From IMG/VR virus record IMGVR_UViG_3300036652_000886, positions 1 to 35,213 of that record: DNA of 35,213 bases; one strand, written 5' to 3'. Numbering within the stretch: position 1 is the stretch's first letter; every line of letters starts with the position of its first letter. This DNA comes from a virus. Under the pieces are notes generated by a model. It saw only the letters and a list, made by a program, of their open reading frames with translations. It did no database searches and was not told the origin of the DNA. The position numbers were made by a program, and so were the translations under genes. Positions 6,998 to 13,419 of this stretch are shown piece by piece.

Positions 6998-7115
6998 ATA
7001 GAATCAATTTATACGGTTAGAGTTGGTACGGAAAACTTTTAAGTTGTCTCAGGGTGAAAACCCATGAGAAACAAAAGACCTGATGCTTGACTAGCCGCAA
7101 GCGCCGGGTCTTTTT
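6998..7115 (+). ncRNA. Candidate small RNA with its own terminator
   Basis: About 120 nt with no ORF. It has a clear stem-loop at 7044-7075 (TTGTCTCAGGGT…ACCC…TGAGAAACAA) followed at once by a rho-independent terminator (7073-7115). AT-rich hexamers TATACT (6986-6991) and TATATA lie just upstream, but no good -35 is visible, so the 5' end is uncertain. It faces away from the integrase operon, where a small antisense or regulatory RNA could sit. No RNA family is recognised. Confidence 0.5.
7073..7115 (+). terminator. Rho-independent terminator with nested hairpin
   Basis: AAAAGACC (7073-7080) pairs with GGTCTTTT (7107-7114); GCTTG (7085-7089) pairs with CAAGC (7098-7102) inside the loop. A run of five T follows. 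Confidence 0.8.
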
Positions 7116-7776
7116 ATATTGTTGTTGTCATCCTTCGTACATAGAGCTACGAGCCAAATGGGTTCCTAGTTATTAAAGCGAAGGAGGACGACAACAACTC
7201 TACTAAATCCTGAATAATCAATCTAGCACTTCGACTTTATCATTCAGTCTGAGTAGCACATGAAGAAGAGTGACCGCATGCAAGTTGCGGACCCTGACGA
7301 CCTTTACCCCTATGGTAGACCGTAGTGGTGTTAGTGCGGGACTATGAATGCAACTCTTCATTGAGCCAAGGAGCATAAGCCGCAAGGTTGGGCTATTATC
7401 TGAAAATGATAATACTGTCGTTGTCGTGGCAATCGTAGTAGATGAACGGGCAACCAGGCTGGTATCAAGGTGGATTCTACCTTATACTCCTTAGTCGTCT
7501 ATTGCCCAAACGTAAGACTAGAAAATAATTATAGTCTCTTATCATTAGGAGAAGGTTGAGAATTGAAGATTAAATCTACTACTTATCATTAGGAGAATAA
7601 AAATATTATATCTTTTTAGGATTAGTAGTAGATGCAAGGCTATAGAGCTTCTATGGCTCTAATCTCCTACTTCGGATTAAGGAGAATAAATTTTATTATA
7701 AACACTTTGATGATTTAGCCCACGGGGTTAAGCCCTTCTTCCTTGATTTCGCCGTCGAAGCGAAGCGAAGACGTTT

Positions 7777-7810
7777 CCCCATCCCCCAATTCCGCTTTCC
7801 CCCCTTCCCC
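7777..7810 (-). other. G-quadruplex motif (four G runs of 4-6) on the minus strand
   Basis: The plus strand has C runs at 7777-7780, 7783-7787, 7799-7804 and 7807-7810. On the minus strand these are four runs of four to six G with loops of 2, 11 and 2 bases. Only one G interrupts the plus-strand tract. It lies in the distal part of the large RNA region, after the triplicated GAAGC motif (7757-7770). Confidence 0.65.
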
Positions 7811-7903
7811 AAATCATCCGAAGATGCGTTGAATTGCAGTCTTTGACTTATAATTGAAATAGTTGTAGTGGTACCAGTAAACGTGTGTTACTGCTCTACA
7901 CCG

Positions 7904-7945
7904 AAGCACCCAACATTTTATGCCATTCTTTGTTGGGTGCTTTTT
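7904..7945 (+). terminator. Strong rho-independent terminator of the large RNA region
   Basis: AAGCACCCAACA (7904-7915) pairs perfectly with TGTTGGGTGCTT (7931-7942) and is followed by T residues: a 12-bp stem. It lies well before the HNH start at 8126, so it ends the RNA rather than serving the HNH gene. Confidence 0.9.
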
Positions 7946-8125
7946 CTTTGTCCTGGTATTGGTGTTCTTTATTATTTGTGTACGCCTATTTGTTACGAAT
8001 CCCGAAAGCCACGCAATTCTAATAGGTGTAAGACACTTATACTACACAACACCCTGCGCCATTCAATGTTCGAGTTTGTGTCCTCCTCCATTGATTCTCA
8101 TTGGTGCAGAAGAGGAAACATAAAA

Positions 8126-8821
8126 ATGGCAAGACCTATACTTCCCCTTGATACTCCATGTTTTGACTGCGGGATAAATCCTCGTAGACAATACTCGAAA
8201 CGGCTTTGGACGTATTGTGGGAGTTGTCATAATAAGCGAACCATGAAGTGGAAGAGCGAAAATCCCGAAGCAGTGAAACTCTCTCAAGAAAAAGCTAAAG
8301 CACAGCGAAAACAATTACGAACCCAGAATCCGAAAAAGACCCCTAAGCGCCAACAACAGATTATTGATGTCGTGACCTTCATTACAGACAACCCTAATCA
8401 TCAAGCATGCATTATCTGGGAAGGCGCTGGCCGAAATAGCTACGGAAGACTGTCTTGGGGAACGAAGGTCGTATCCGCACCCCGTATCGCCCTTAAACTG
8501 TTTATGGAACAGAACAACCAAGAGTTCGATGAGAGTTTAGATGTTCTGCATAGCTGTGATAATCCACCCTGCTACTCCCCGAATCACTTGCGACTAGGAA
8601 CTGCGAAAGAAAATATTGCCGAAGCCATCCAACGCGGTCGATTTACACACCACCTGGCCCCAAAGCCTAATCTTCGTAAATTAACAGAGGACCAGATAAG
8701 AGACATTCGCAGACGCGTTGCAACAGGTCAAACACAAAGCTTCATTGCAGCCCAGATGAACGTTTGCAAATTCACAATTAGCTCCATCGTGCGCAATCTG
8801 ACTTATAAAAACGTGGTGTAA
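8126..8821 (+). CDS. HNH endonuclease with zinc ribbon and C-terminal HTH (homing-type)
   Basis: A 231-residue protein. An N-terminal zinc ribbon has paired cysteines (CFDCG and YCGSCHNK). The middle holds an HNH_3-type nuclease core (VLHSCDNPPCYSPNHLRLGT followed by a KENIAEAIQRGR helix). The C-terminus is a resolvase-like HTH (LTEDQIRDIRRRVATGQTQ). This is the usual build of free-standing phage homing endonucleases, which cut DNA lacking them and spread by repair. The start at 8126 has AGAGGAAA upstream. The frame is open back to 7868, but that part overlaps the 12-bp terminator and reads like non-coding sequence. After the terminator, 7946-8125 shows no gene. It shares the CSSCHNK/CGSCHNK ribbon with its neighbour at 8883. 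Confidence 0.85.
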   Translation: MARPILPLDTPCFDCGINPRRQYSKRLWTYCGSCHNKRTMKWKSENPEAVKLSQEKAKAQRKQLRTQNPKKTPKRQQQIIDVVTFITDNPNHQACIIWEGAGRNSYGRLSWGTKVVSAPRIALKLFMEQNNQEFDESLDVLHSCDNPPCYSPNHLRLGTAKENIAEAIQRGRFTHHLAPKPNLRKLTEDQIRDIRRRVATGQTQSFIAAQMNVCKFTISSIVRNLTYKNVV

Positions 8822-8829
8822 ATAATTAA

Positions 8830-8867
8830 AAGAGAACACTATAACTACTACAGGTTGGTGTTCTCTT
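8830..8867. repeat. Inverted repeat between the two HNH genes
   Basis: AAGAGAACAC (8830-8839) pairs perfectly with GTGTTCTCTT (8858-8867). The T run follows it on the minus strand rather than the plus, so as a terminator it would face left. It may instead be an RNA stem or a nuclease target. Confidence 0.6.
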
Positions 8868-8882
8868 GCATACCTAATAAAC

Positions 8883-9308
8883 ATGAAGACACCAGAGAAG
8901 AAGAAAAGATTCTGTAAAAATGATGACTGTGAACGTCCTGTTGAAAAGGGGCGTAGAATTTGCTCAAGTTGTCATAATAAACAGCGCACCCCTGAAGCCG
9001 TAAAACGAGCTAGAGCTAAGTTTCAAATCTATCGCTCCAACTATCGTAAGCAACAGAAGCAGAATGTTCTTGCTGCCTATGGTGGTAAGTGCTATTGCTG
9101 TGGTGAGGATAACGCAATGTTCCTCACTATTGACCACATCAATAATGATGGTGGTGAACAGCGCAGAATCAATCAACACTTCCGCAATATCTTCGTAGCC
9201 TTGACAACCAAACCCGTAGACCTGAACACCTATCGCGTAGCCTGTTTTTCATGCAACTGCGGACGTCAAGTGAATAATGGAACTGTCTGTCCACATCAGG
9301 AGTTGTGA
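8883..9308 (+). CDS. Small HNH endonuclease with zinc ribbon
   Basis: A 141-residue protein. The N-terminus has a cysteine ribbon (CKNDDCERP and ICSSCHNK), then a basic helix, then the nuclease core: GGKCYCCGED, LTIDHINNDGG (the DH of the HNH fold), and ACFSCNCGRQ as the second zinc pair. It belongs to the same general family as the 33094 gene (GGKCAHCG / ALDHVNGDG / CFNCN) and shares its ribbon with the 8126 gene. Role: a free-standing homing nuclease or a nicking/packaging nuclease; position away from the terminase genes favours homing. No strong ribosome site is seen before the ATG, which directly follows the 8830-8867 stem. Confidence 0.82.
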   Translation: MKTPEKKKRFCKNDDCERPVEKGRRICSSCHNKQRTPEAVKRARAKFQIYRSNYRKQQKQNVLAAYGGKCYCCGEDNAMFLTIDHINNDGGEQRRINQHFRNIFVALTTKPVDLNTYRVACFSCNCGRQVNNGTVCPHQEL

Positions 9309-9333
9309 TTAAACAACATCACTCAGATAACGA

Positions 9334-9360
9334 TTGTGGGTACACGAGAATACCTATAAT
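9334..9360 (+). promoter_or_regulatory. Candidate sigma-70-type promoter
   Basis: A perfect TATAAT (9355-9360) follows TTGTGG (9334-9339) at 15 bases; GATTGT (9332-9337) at 17 bases is an alternative -35. It lies in the 130-bp gap after the HNH gene and before the chain of small ORFs, so it probably drives that chain and perhaps the terminase genes. Nothing else is seen in 9309-9437. Confidence 0.5.
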
Positions 9361-9437
9361 CAGTAGAGAAGAACAAGAAACACCATCATCATTTACTCGT
9401 TGCATTGTTTCGTAAGGAGAAGAACAAAAACACTACT

Positions 9438-9560
9438 ATGTCACCATTATCAATGTACGAATTTTACAACCTGCTAGAATCCATCAACTATTCGAAAGAT
9501 GAACTAGAACATCACCTTGATGACCTCCTAGAACCATACTTCGAAGTTTGGTGTGATTAA
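9438..9560 (+). CDS. Small acidic hypothetical protein (40 aa)
   Basis: A short acidic, helical product (MSPLSMYEFYNLLESINYSK, then a Glu/Asp-rich second half). It is preceded by TAAGGAGAAG, a good ribosome-site core, though about 20 bases upstream of this ATG. Its stop overlaps the next start (TAATG). It is the first of five or six coupled small ORFs. Function is unknown. Acidic small proteins of this sort in phage early regions often bind host proteins, but no specific role can be claimed. Confidence 0.5.
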   Translation: MSPLSMYEFYNLLESINYSKDELEHHLDDLLEPYFEVWCD

Positions 9561-9712
9561 TGATTGATTTCCGAACCTACAACAAGAAACAACTCACGGC
9601 TTATGCTCATCGGGTAACCCTGCGAATTCTTAAAGACTTGAATCTTGCAATGGAAGGTATCAAAGAACCAAAGCCTATTAAATACCTCGGAAGACTAAGA
9701 AATGAAGACTAA
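9560..9712 (+). CDS. Small basic hypothetical protein (50 aa)
   Basis: The start overlaps the preceding stop (TAATG), so translation is probably coupled. The product is basic and helical (MIDFRTYNKKQLTAYAHRVT…) with no recognised domain. Its 3' end overlaps the next ORF, whose ATG is at 9702. Confidence comes from the tight packing of ORFs, not from homology. Confidence 0.5.
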   Translation: MIDFRTYNKKQLTAYAHRVTLRILKDLNLAMEGIKEPKPIKYLGRLRNED

Positions 9713-9902
9713 ACAAATGCCAACTATCAATGAACTCATTGCTGACCTTGAATCCTATGCTGATTCCTTCGGCCTCGACTACAATGAAGAATTATCTAAT
9801 GAGGACTGCGCTCAAATCGCTCAGGTCTTAGCCTACTCCCATATGTATGAACACTTCAAAGCAGAAGAATTCTCACTTACTTCTTTTCATAAAAAAGGTT
9901 AA
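9702..9902 (+). CDS. Small acidic hypothetical protein (66 aa)
   Basis: It overlaps the 3' end of the previous ORF by 11 bases. The product is strongly acidic and helical (NELIADLESYADSFGLDYNE and further Glu/Asp), without membrane segment or cysteine motif. One base separates it from the next small membrane ORF. No family is recognised. Confidence 0.6.
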   Translation: MKTKQMPTINELIADLESYADSFGLDYNEELSNEDCAQIAQVLAYSHMYEHFKAEEFSLTSFHKKG

Positions 9903-9903
9903 C

Positions 9904-10005
9904 ATGACTCTTGCACTCACTATCGGACTTGGTATCACTCTTGGCTTCATCGGTTGCATACTCGTTCTCCACGCTATCATAGCCCTGGACAAAATATTAC
10001 TCTAA
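9904..10005 (+). CDS. Tiny single-pass membrane peptide (33 aa)
   Basis: The product is almost entirely one hydrophobic segment (LALTIGLGITLGFIGCILVL) followed by a short charged end (LDKILL). It starts one base after the stop of the 9702 ORF and its own stop overlaps the next ATG (TAATG). The length fits one membrane crossing. Small holins or antiholins can be this size, but the early location argues against a plain lysis role. No family is recognised. Confidence 0.5.
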   Translation: MTLALTIGLGITLGFIGCILVLHAIIALDKILL

Positions 10006-10220
10006 TGAGCACAACTACTACCTGGGAACCCTATACCGAGAAGTTCCTAGATTGGCTCCTACAATCATCACCAGATGACTTCCAAAGAATAATGAACAAA
10101 AACTTAACCAATAAAAGACTTAAACGACTCATGGTTAGATTTGAAACCGAATACCCAGAGGCTTATAAGGATAAACCAAACAGAAGTGATGAAACAAAAC
10201 AAAAACAAACAACCACCTGA
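10005..10220 (+). CDS. Small hypothetical protein (71 aa)
   Basis: The start overlaps the previous stop (TAATG). The N-terminal part is helical (TWEPYTEKFLDWLLQSSPDD) followed by a basic stretch (NKNLTNKRLKRLMVRFE) and a lysine/threonine-rich tail. It resembles small phage DNA-binding or adaptor proteins only loosely. It overlaps the start of the sigma-like gene by 32 bases. An in-frame upstream start at 9954 would overlap the membrane peptide and is less likely. Confidence 0.55.
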   Translation: MSTTTTWEPYTEKFLDWLLQSSPDDFQRIMNKNLTNKRLKRLMVRFETEYPEAYKDKPNRSDETKQKQTTT

Positions 10221-10683
10221 AACAGATGACAATAATGATGATATTAACCTCGGCATTATCATTAGTACCAATGATGATGAAATAATAATAACAACAACTA
10301 CACATGTTGACTACCCAAATGACGAAGAGTACGAAGAAGCCCTAAAGCAATATCAACCCCTTATTAATAAACTCGTTAAACAATGGTATGTACCTAATAA
10401 AAACTCCCTGGAAAGAGATGACCTCCTGCAACACGCAAGAATAGCGCTCTTTAATGCCATGAAACTCTTTGACCCAGAAAGACAAATCTATTTCGGTATC
10501 TACCTCAAACAAGCCATTACCAATAACTTGGCTAACTACGTGAGACAATATCAACCCCACCATTGGACTAAAGATATAGAGAAAACTCAAGAGACCGGAA
10601 AACAATGCTTTAAAAGAGTTCGCATCTACGTCCAAAGCCTAGATTCTGCAGAAGAAAATAAAAACAATGACTACAACTCATAA
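10189..10683 (+). CDS. Sigma-70 region 2-like protein, possible late-gene activator
   Basis: A 164-residue protein. The first 45 residues are Asn/Asp/Thr-rich and probably disordered. Residues about 55-120 match the helix pattern of sigma-70 region 2: YQPLINKLVKQW, then RDDLLQHARIALFNAMKLFDPERQ, then YLKQAITNNLANYVRQ. These correspond to the core-binding helix with its DL(L/I)Q motif, the FDPER turn and the -10-recognition helix. No region 4 is visible in the C-terminal 40 residues. It lies directly before the small terminase gene, the position of late-transcription activators such as ArpU/RinA in other phages. It may redirect host RNA polymerase to virion genes. The ATG at 10189 is chosen over an upstream TTG at 10141. 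Confidence 0.7.
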   Translation: MKQNKNKQPPETDDNNDDINLGIIISTNDDEIIITTTTHVDYPNDEEYEEALKQYQPLINKLVKQWYVPNKNSLERDDLLQHARIALFNAMKLFDPERQIYFGIYLKQAITNNLANYVRQYQPHHWTKDIEKTQETGKQCFKRVRIYVQSLDSAEENKNNDYNS

Positions 10684-10720
10684 CAATAGATAACAAAAGT
10701 ATTAAGCAGGACACCGAACA

Positions 10721-11401
10721 ATGGGACAACCTATTACACCACCAGAAAAAGAACAACTACAAGCCTTGTATGAAAAACAAGGCTTATCTGTTTATGCGCT
10801 AGGGAAGAAATATGGCGTCAATGACAAAACAGCTAAGAACTGGTTGCAGCTTTATAATATCCCGGTACGCACAAAAAACGAACAACATGCTATTACACAC
10901 GCAAAAATCCGAAATGCTGAACCCCTAAAACTCCTTGAGACACAGAGGGTTAATGCATTAAACGACCCCGAAGGGGGAGAGAAATCAGAAAATGTAGCAA
11001 AAATGCCCTCCGATGAGAGTGAAGATGAAACTCCCTTCGGTCGTTTGACTAGAAATCAGAAAGAAGCTGTTGTATTACTGGCTGATTTAGACAGTCAAAC
11101 AACAGAAGAGGCAATTTGTCAGCGTATTGGGATTAATCAACAGACTTTACGAGTTTGGAAGAAGAACCCTGATTTTCATTATTGTCTTATGTCTATGCGC
11201 AAGACCGAGATGGAGCGAGAATTAACCATGCGTTGGGCTGAGGACATGCTAGCGAGATATACGAAGGGTGGGAGAGATTTAACAACAACCGATAGAGAGT
11301 TAACCGCGAAGGTATTAGGGTTATTCTCTGATGGTTCAGTTACCAATGTGAGTGTCAATATCAAGGAGGATAATATCCTTGATGGTCGTTTTAGAAGATA
11401 G
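10721..11401 (+). CDS. terS: Terminase small subunit
   Basis: A 226-residue DNA-binding protein. It has an N-terminal HTH (about 8-55: SVYALGKKYGVNDKTAKNWL), a charged linker, and a second HTH-type module with the small-terminase pattern (about 105-155: TEEAICQRIGINQQTLRVWK). A helical region of the phBC6A51 kind follows. The small subunit recognises the packaging site and feeds DNA to the large subunit. The large terminase follows within 500 bp. GGACACCG lies upstream of the ATG. The gene ends in TAG. Two HTH motifs make a transcription factor an alternative, but order and C-terminal pattern favour terminase. Confidence 0.8.
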   Translation: MGQPITPPEKEQLQALYEKQGLSVYALGKKYGVNDKTAKNWLQLYNIPVRTKNEQHAITHAKIRNAEPLKLLETQRVNALNDPEGGEKSENVAKMPSDESEDETPFGRLTRNQKEAVVLLADLDSQTTEEAICQRIGINQQTLRVWKKNPDFHYCLMSMRKTEMERELTMRWAEDMLARYTKGGRDLTTTDRELTAKVLGLFSDGSVTNVSVNIKEDNILDGRFRR

Positions 11402-11408
11402 GATACCT

Positions 11409-11600
11409 ATGATTCAATCAAACTACGTTTATCACGTCAATGATAGCCAAATAGCCATCACAACCTATGATAATTCAACCTTTACGATTGCGGTTGATGG
11501 CGTTCTAGTCTATGGCAATCTCCCGAAGGTTGCTGTTCAGAAAGTCCCAGTAGGTGAAATTCATCCAGATATCACCTTTAGTCGCAGCCAGCCGAGCTAG
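11409..11600 (+). CDS. Small hypothetical beta-rich protein (63 aa)
   Basis: It starts at the ATG at 11409 with AGGATA upstream, seven bases after the small-terminase stop. The product alternates hydrophobic and polar residues (YVYHVNDSQIAITTYDNSTF, TIAVDGVLVYGN), which suggests a small beta sheet. No family, membrane segment or cysteine motif is visible. It lies between the terminase genes, just before the hairpin-rich gap. It may be a packaging accessory, but this is guesswork. Confidence 0.55.
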   Translation: MIQSNYVYHVNDSQIAITTYDNSTFTIAVDGVLVYGNLPKVAVQKVPVGEIHPDITFSRSQPS

Positions 11601-11897
11601 CTAGGTTGCTCTCTCAGAGGCCATAGACTCACTTTTCCCGTAGGAAAACATAGGGTGCTGGAAGTCGCTCATGCTGGTCTAGCATGAGTTGTTGGCTTAA
11701 TTCATCGACAACCACGGGCTTTCTTTAACGCCATACCCTTCTGGTGTACCCTTTAGGACTTAACGAAGCCCAGAAATGCCCTGTAAGGCCGTTCTAGCCA
11801 TCCAGCCTTACCAAGACTCACCAGATGGCTCTAAACCGCCTTCTAGCCCTATAGGAAGCCCAGAGCGAAGCGACTGGGCGTATCAGGTATTATCTTT
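11601..11897 (+). ncRNA. Hairpin-dense gap between the terminase genes (structured RNA or packaging site)
   Basis: About 300 bp without a gene. Stems include CTCATGCT/AGCATGAG (about 11668-11689), GTTGT/ACAAC, GGGCTT/AAGCCC (about 11716-11771), AGCCATC/GATGGCT (about 11794-11830), CTTC…GAAG, and GCCCAG/CTGGGC with a GAAGCGA-type loop (about 11858-11877). Within it, TACCCTTCTGGTGTACCC (11734-11751) resembles the attP 20-bp repeats. Packaging sites often lie at or near the terminase genes, so this could be cos/pac DNA. The number of stems also suits an RNA element. No family is recognised. Confidence 0.45.
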
Positions 11898-13349
11898 ATG
11901 CCCTTTCATGACCCAACAAAGCCTCACAAGCGCAATTTCAGATTAAACTACAAACCGCATTGCGACAAGATTAAAGAGTTTCACCTCAATTGGAAAAAGA
12001 ATTTCCGTTTCTTAGCTGGAGGTGTTGGCACAGGTAAGACGATGGCTGCGGTATACGAGCTATTATCGAACATGCTAGATAACCCAGACTACATTGGTAC
12101 CAAGGCTATTATTGTCACCCTGAAACTCGAACACGTTGAAACAGTTATCATGCCATTCATTGACATCATCTTACAGGATGAAAAAGGTCGTGGGCTTCGC
12201 AGAGGTGTTGATTACCGGGTTACCAAGAAGCCATACAATGTCAAATTCCCAATCAATGGTTCAGAGATAATCTTTGGTTCCTCTGAAATGGGTGCCTCTT
12301 CCTTGGCTTCTAATAACTGTTCAATTGGTATGTTGGATGAAGCCGATAAAACCTCACCAGATGTGTTCAATGAGGTCTGGGCCCGTTTAGGACGCAGTAA
12401 GACTAGGAAGCAAGTTGACTATCCTGCAGCAAGGATGATATGCACCTTGAATCCTACAGCACCCACACATTGGCTAGCAAAGAGATTCTTCAATCATTGG
12501 ATTGAAACGGGTGTTTATGATGAGAAACAGCGCAATTATGTAGGCGGTCAGATGCCACAAGATACCTGGCTCTGTTGCCTATCTCAATATGATAACCCGT
12601 ATGCCAAGGATAAGTGGGCAGCAAATGAACTTGCTTATGGTTATAGTGAGAATCTCAAGCGTCGAATGCTCTATGGTCAATTTGTTTCTTCAGAAGGTAC
12701 AGTCTTTGGTGAGGTATTTGACCAAGAAAAGCATTGCCGTAATATCCAGGTTAATCTCAATTGGGAATGTTATCGAGGGTTAGACTTTGGTGCAACAGCA
12801 TCTGGTCATACGGCCTGTCTCTGGGTGGCTTATGACCGTGAAACAGGTAAGCATTATATTTACCGTGAGTATTACGGTAAGGATAAAGCACCTGAAGAGA
12901 ACGCTAAGAACATCATGTCAAAGACCTTTACCAGAGAACATGTTATAACGACCTATTCTGATACCTACAAAGAATCCGTGCTCTCTTATCGTAATTCTGG
13001 CATGAGTATTATTCCTGCCCAGAAGGGTGCTGGTTCAATTGAGGCTGGCATCAACCAATTGCGTTCATTGCTTTATGCTGGTCGTATTGAGATTGATAAG
13101 AAGTGCAAAGGGTTGATTACCGAGTTAGAATCGTATGCCTATAATCCCAACACTGGGAAGCCATATGATAGAGATAACAACTTCATTGATGCCTTGCGTT
13201 ATGTTCTCTGGGCAATTGAAGGTAAGAGCCATGCCATCACCATCAGTAAGACCACCTACAAGCCTACTGAGGATGTGTCTGTTGATGCTAACCTCATGTA
13301 TTTAGGATTAGGTCCTGATGGTAAGCCGCTTTATGCTCGCCTAACCTGA
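11898..13349 (+). CDS. terL: Terminase large subunit (packaging ATPase/nuclease)
   Basis: A 483-residue DNA-packaging motor protein. The ATPase domain shows Walker A GGVGTGKT (41-48), Walker B IGMLDEAD (143-150) and a coupling-type motif at CTLNPTAPTHWL. The nuclease domain starts near residue 293 with RGLDFGATASGH (first metal-binding Asp) and continues with a second acidic site and the C-terminal NFIDALRYVLWAIE. Length and order are those of HK97/SPP1-type large terminases. AGGT about nine bases upstream supports the ATG. It is followed after 70 bp (with a small nested hairpin, 13352-13387) by the portal gene. It acts at the portal vertex with the small subunit. Confidence 0.95.
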   Translation: MPFHDPTKPHKRNFRLNYKPHCDKIKEFHLNWKKNFRFLAGGVGTGKTMAAVYELLSNMLDNPDYIGTKAIIVTLKLEHVETVIMPFIDIILQDEKGRGLRRGVDYRVTKKPYNVKFPINGSEIIFGSSEMGASSLASNNCSIGMLDEADKTSPDVFNEVWARLGRSKTRKQVDYPAARMICTLNPTAPTHWLAKRFFNHWIETGVYDEKQRNYVGGQMPQDTWLCCLSQYDNPYAKDKWAANELAYGYSENLKRRMLYGQFVSSEGTVFGEVFDQEKHCRNIQVNLNWECYRGLDFGATASGHTACLWVAYDRETGKHYIYREYYGKDKAPEENAKNIMSKTFTREHVITTYSDTYKESVLSYRNSGMSIIPAQKGAGSIEAGINQLRSLLYAGRIEIDKKCKGLITELESYAYNPNTGKPYDRDNNFIDALRYVLWAIEGKSHAITISKTTYKPTEDVSVDANLMYLGLGPDGKPLYARLT

Positions 13350-13419
13350 CAAGGCTTTAGTAACTTGTGTATCTAGTTAGGAGCCTGTTTCTATACGGAA
13401 GTGATGATATCTATTTCTT

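Larger units (their letters stand above)
7119..7945 (+). ncRNA. Candidate large structured non-coding RNA (about 830 nt)
   Basis: No credible gene lies here; instead there are many stems. Examples are 7121-7137 with 7179-7198 (GTTGTTGTC/GACAACAAC plus CCTTCG/CGAAGG); ATGAAGA-GAGT (7260-7271) with ACTCTTCAT (7353-7361) enclosing CCGCA/TGCGG (7274-7290); TATTATC/GATAATA (7394-7414); GGGCAA/TTGCCC (7448-7453, 7502-7507) enclosing CCAG/CTGG and AAGGT/ACCTT, a multi-branch junction; ATCTACTAC/GTAGTAGAT (7574-7582, 7625-7633); and CAGTAA/TTACTG (7875-7891). A 12-bp terminator ends it at 7945. Size and phage setting recall the giant GOLLD and ROOL RNAs, but I cannot match their consensus. The boundaries, especially the 5' end, are inferred. 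Confidence 0.6.

Noticed and set aside
7285-7540. Group I intron: TTGCGG/CCGCAA could be P4 and GACTA…TAGTC could be P7
   Set aside because: Only about ten bases separate the two P7-like strands, too few for P3' and P8, and there is no interrupted gene at the edges.
7538-7690. CRISPR-like array from the GGAGAA repeats
   Set aside because: Only three uneven copies, differing spacing and no cas gene.
7868-8125. N-terminal extension of the HNH protein to 7868
   Set aside because: It overlaps a perfect 12-bp terminator and reads as non-coding; the ATG at 8126 has a good ribosome site.
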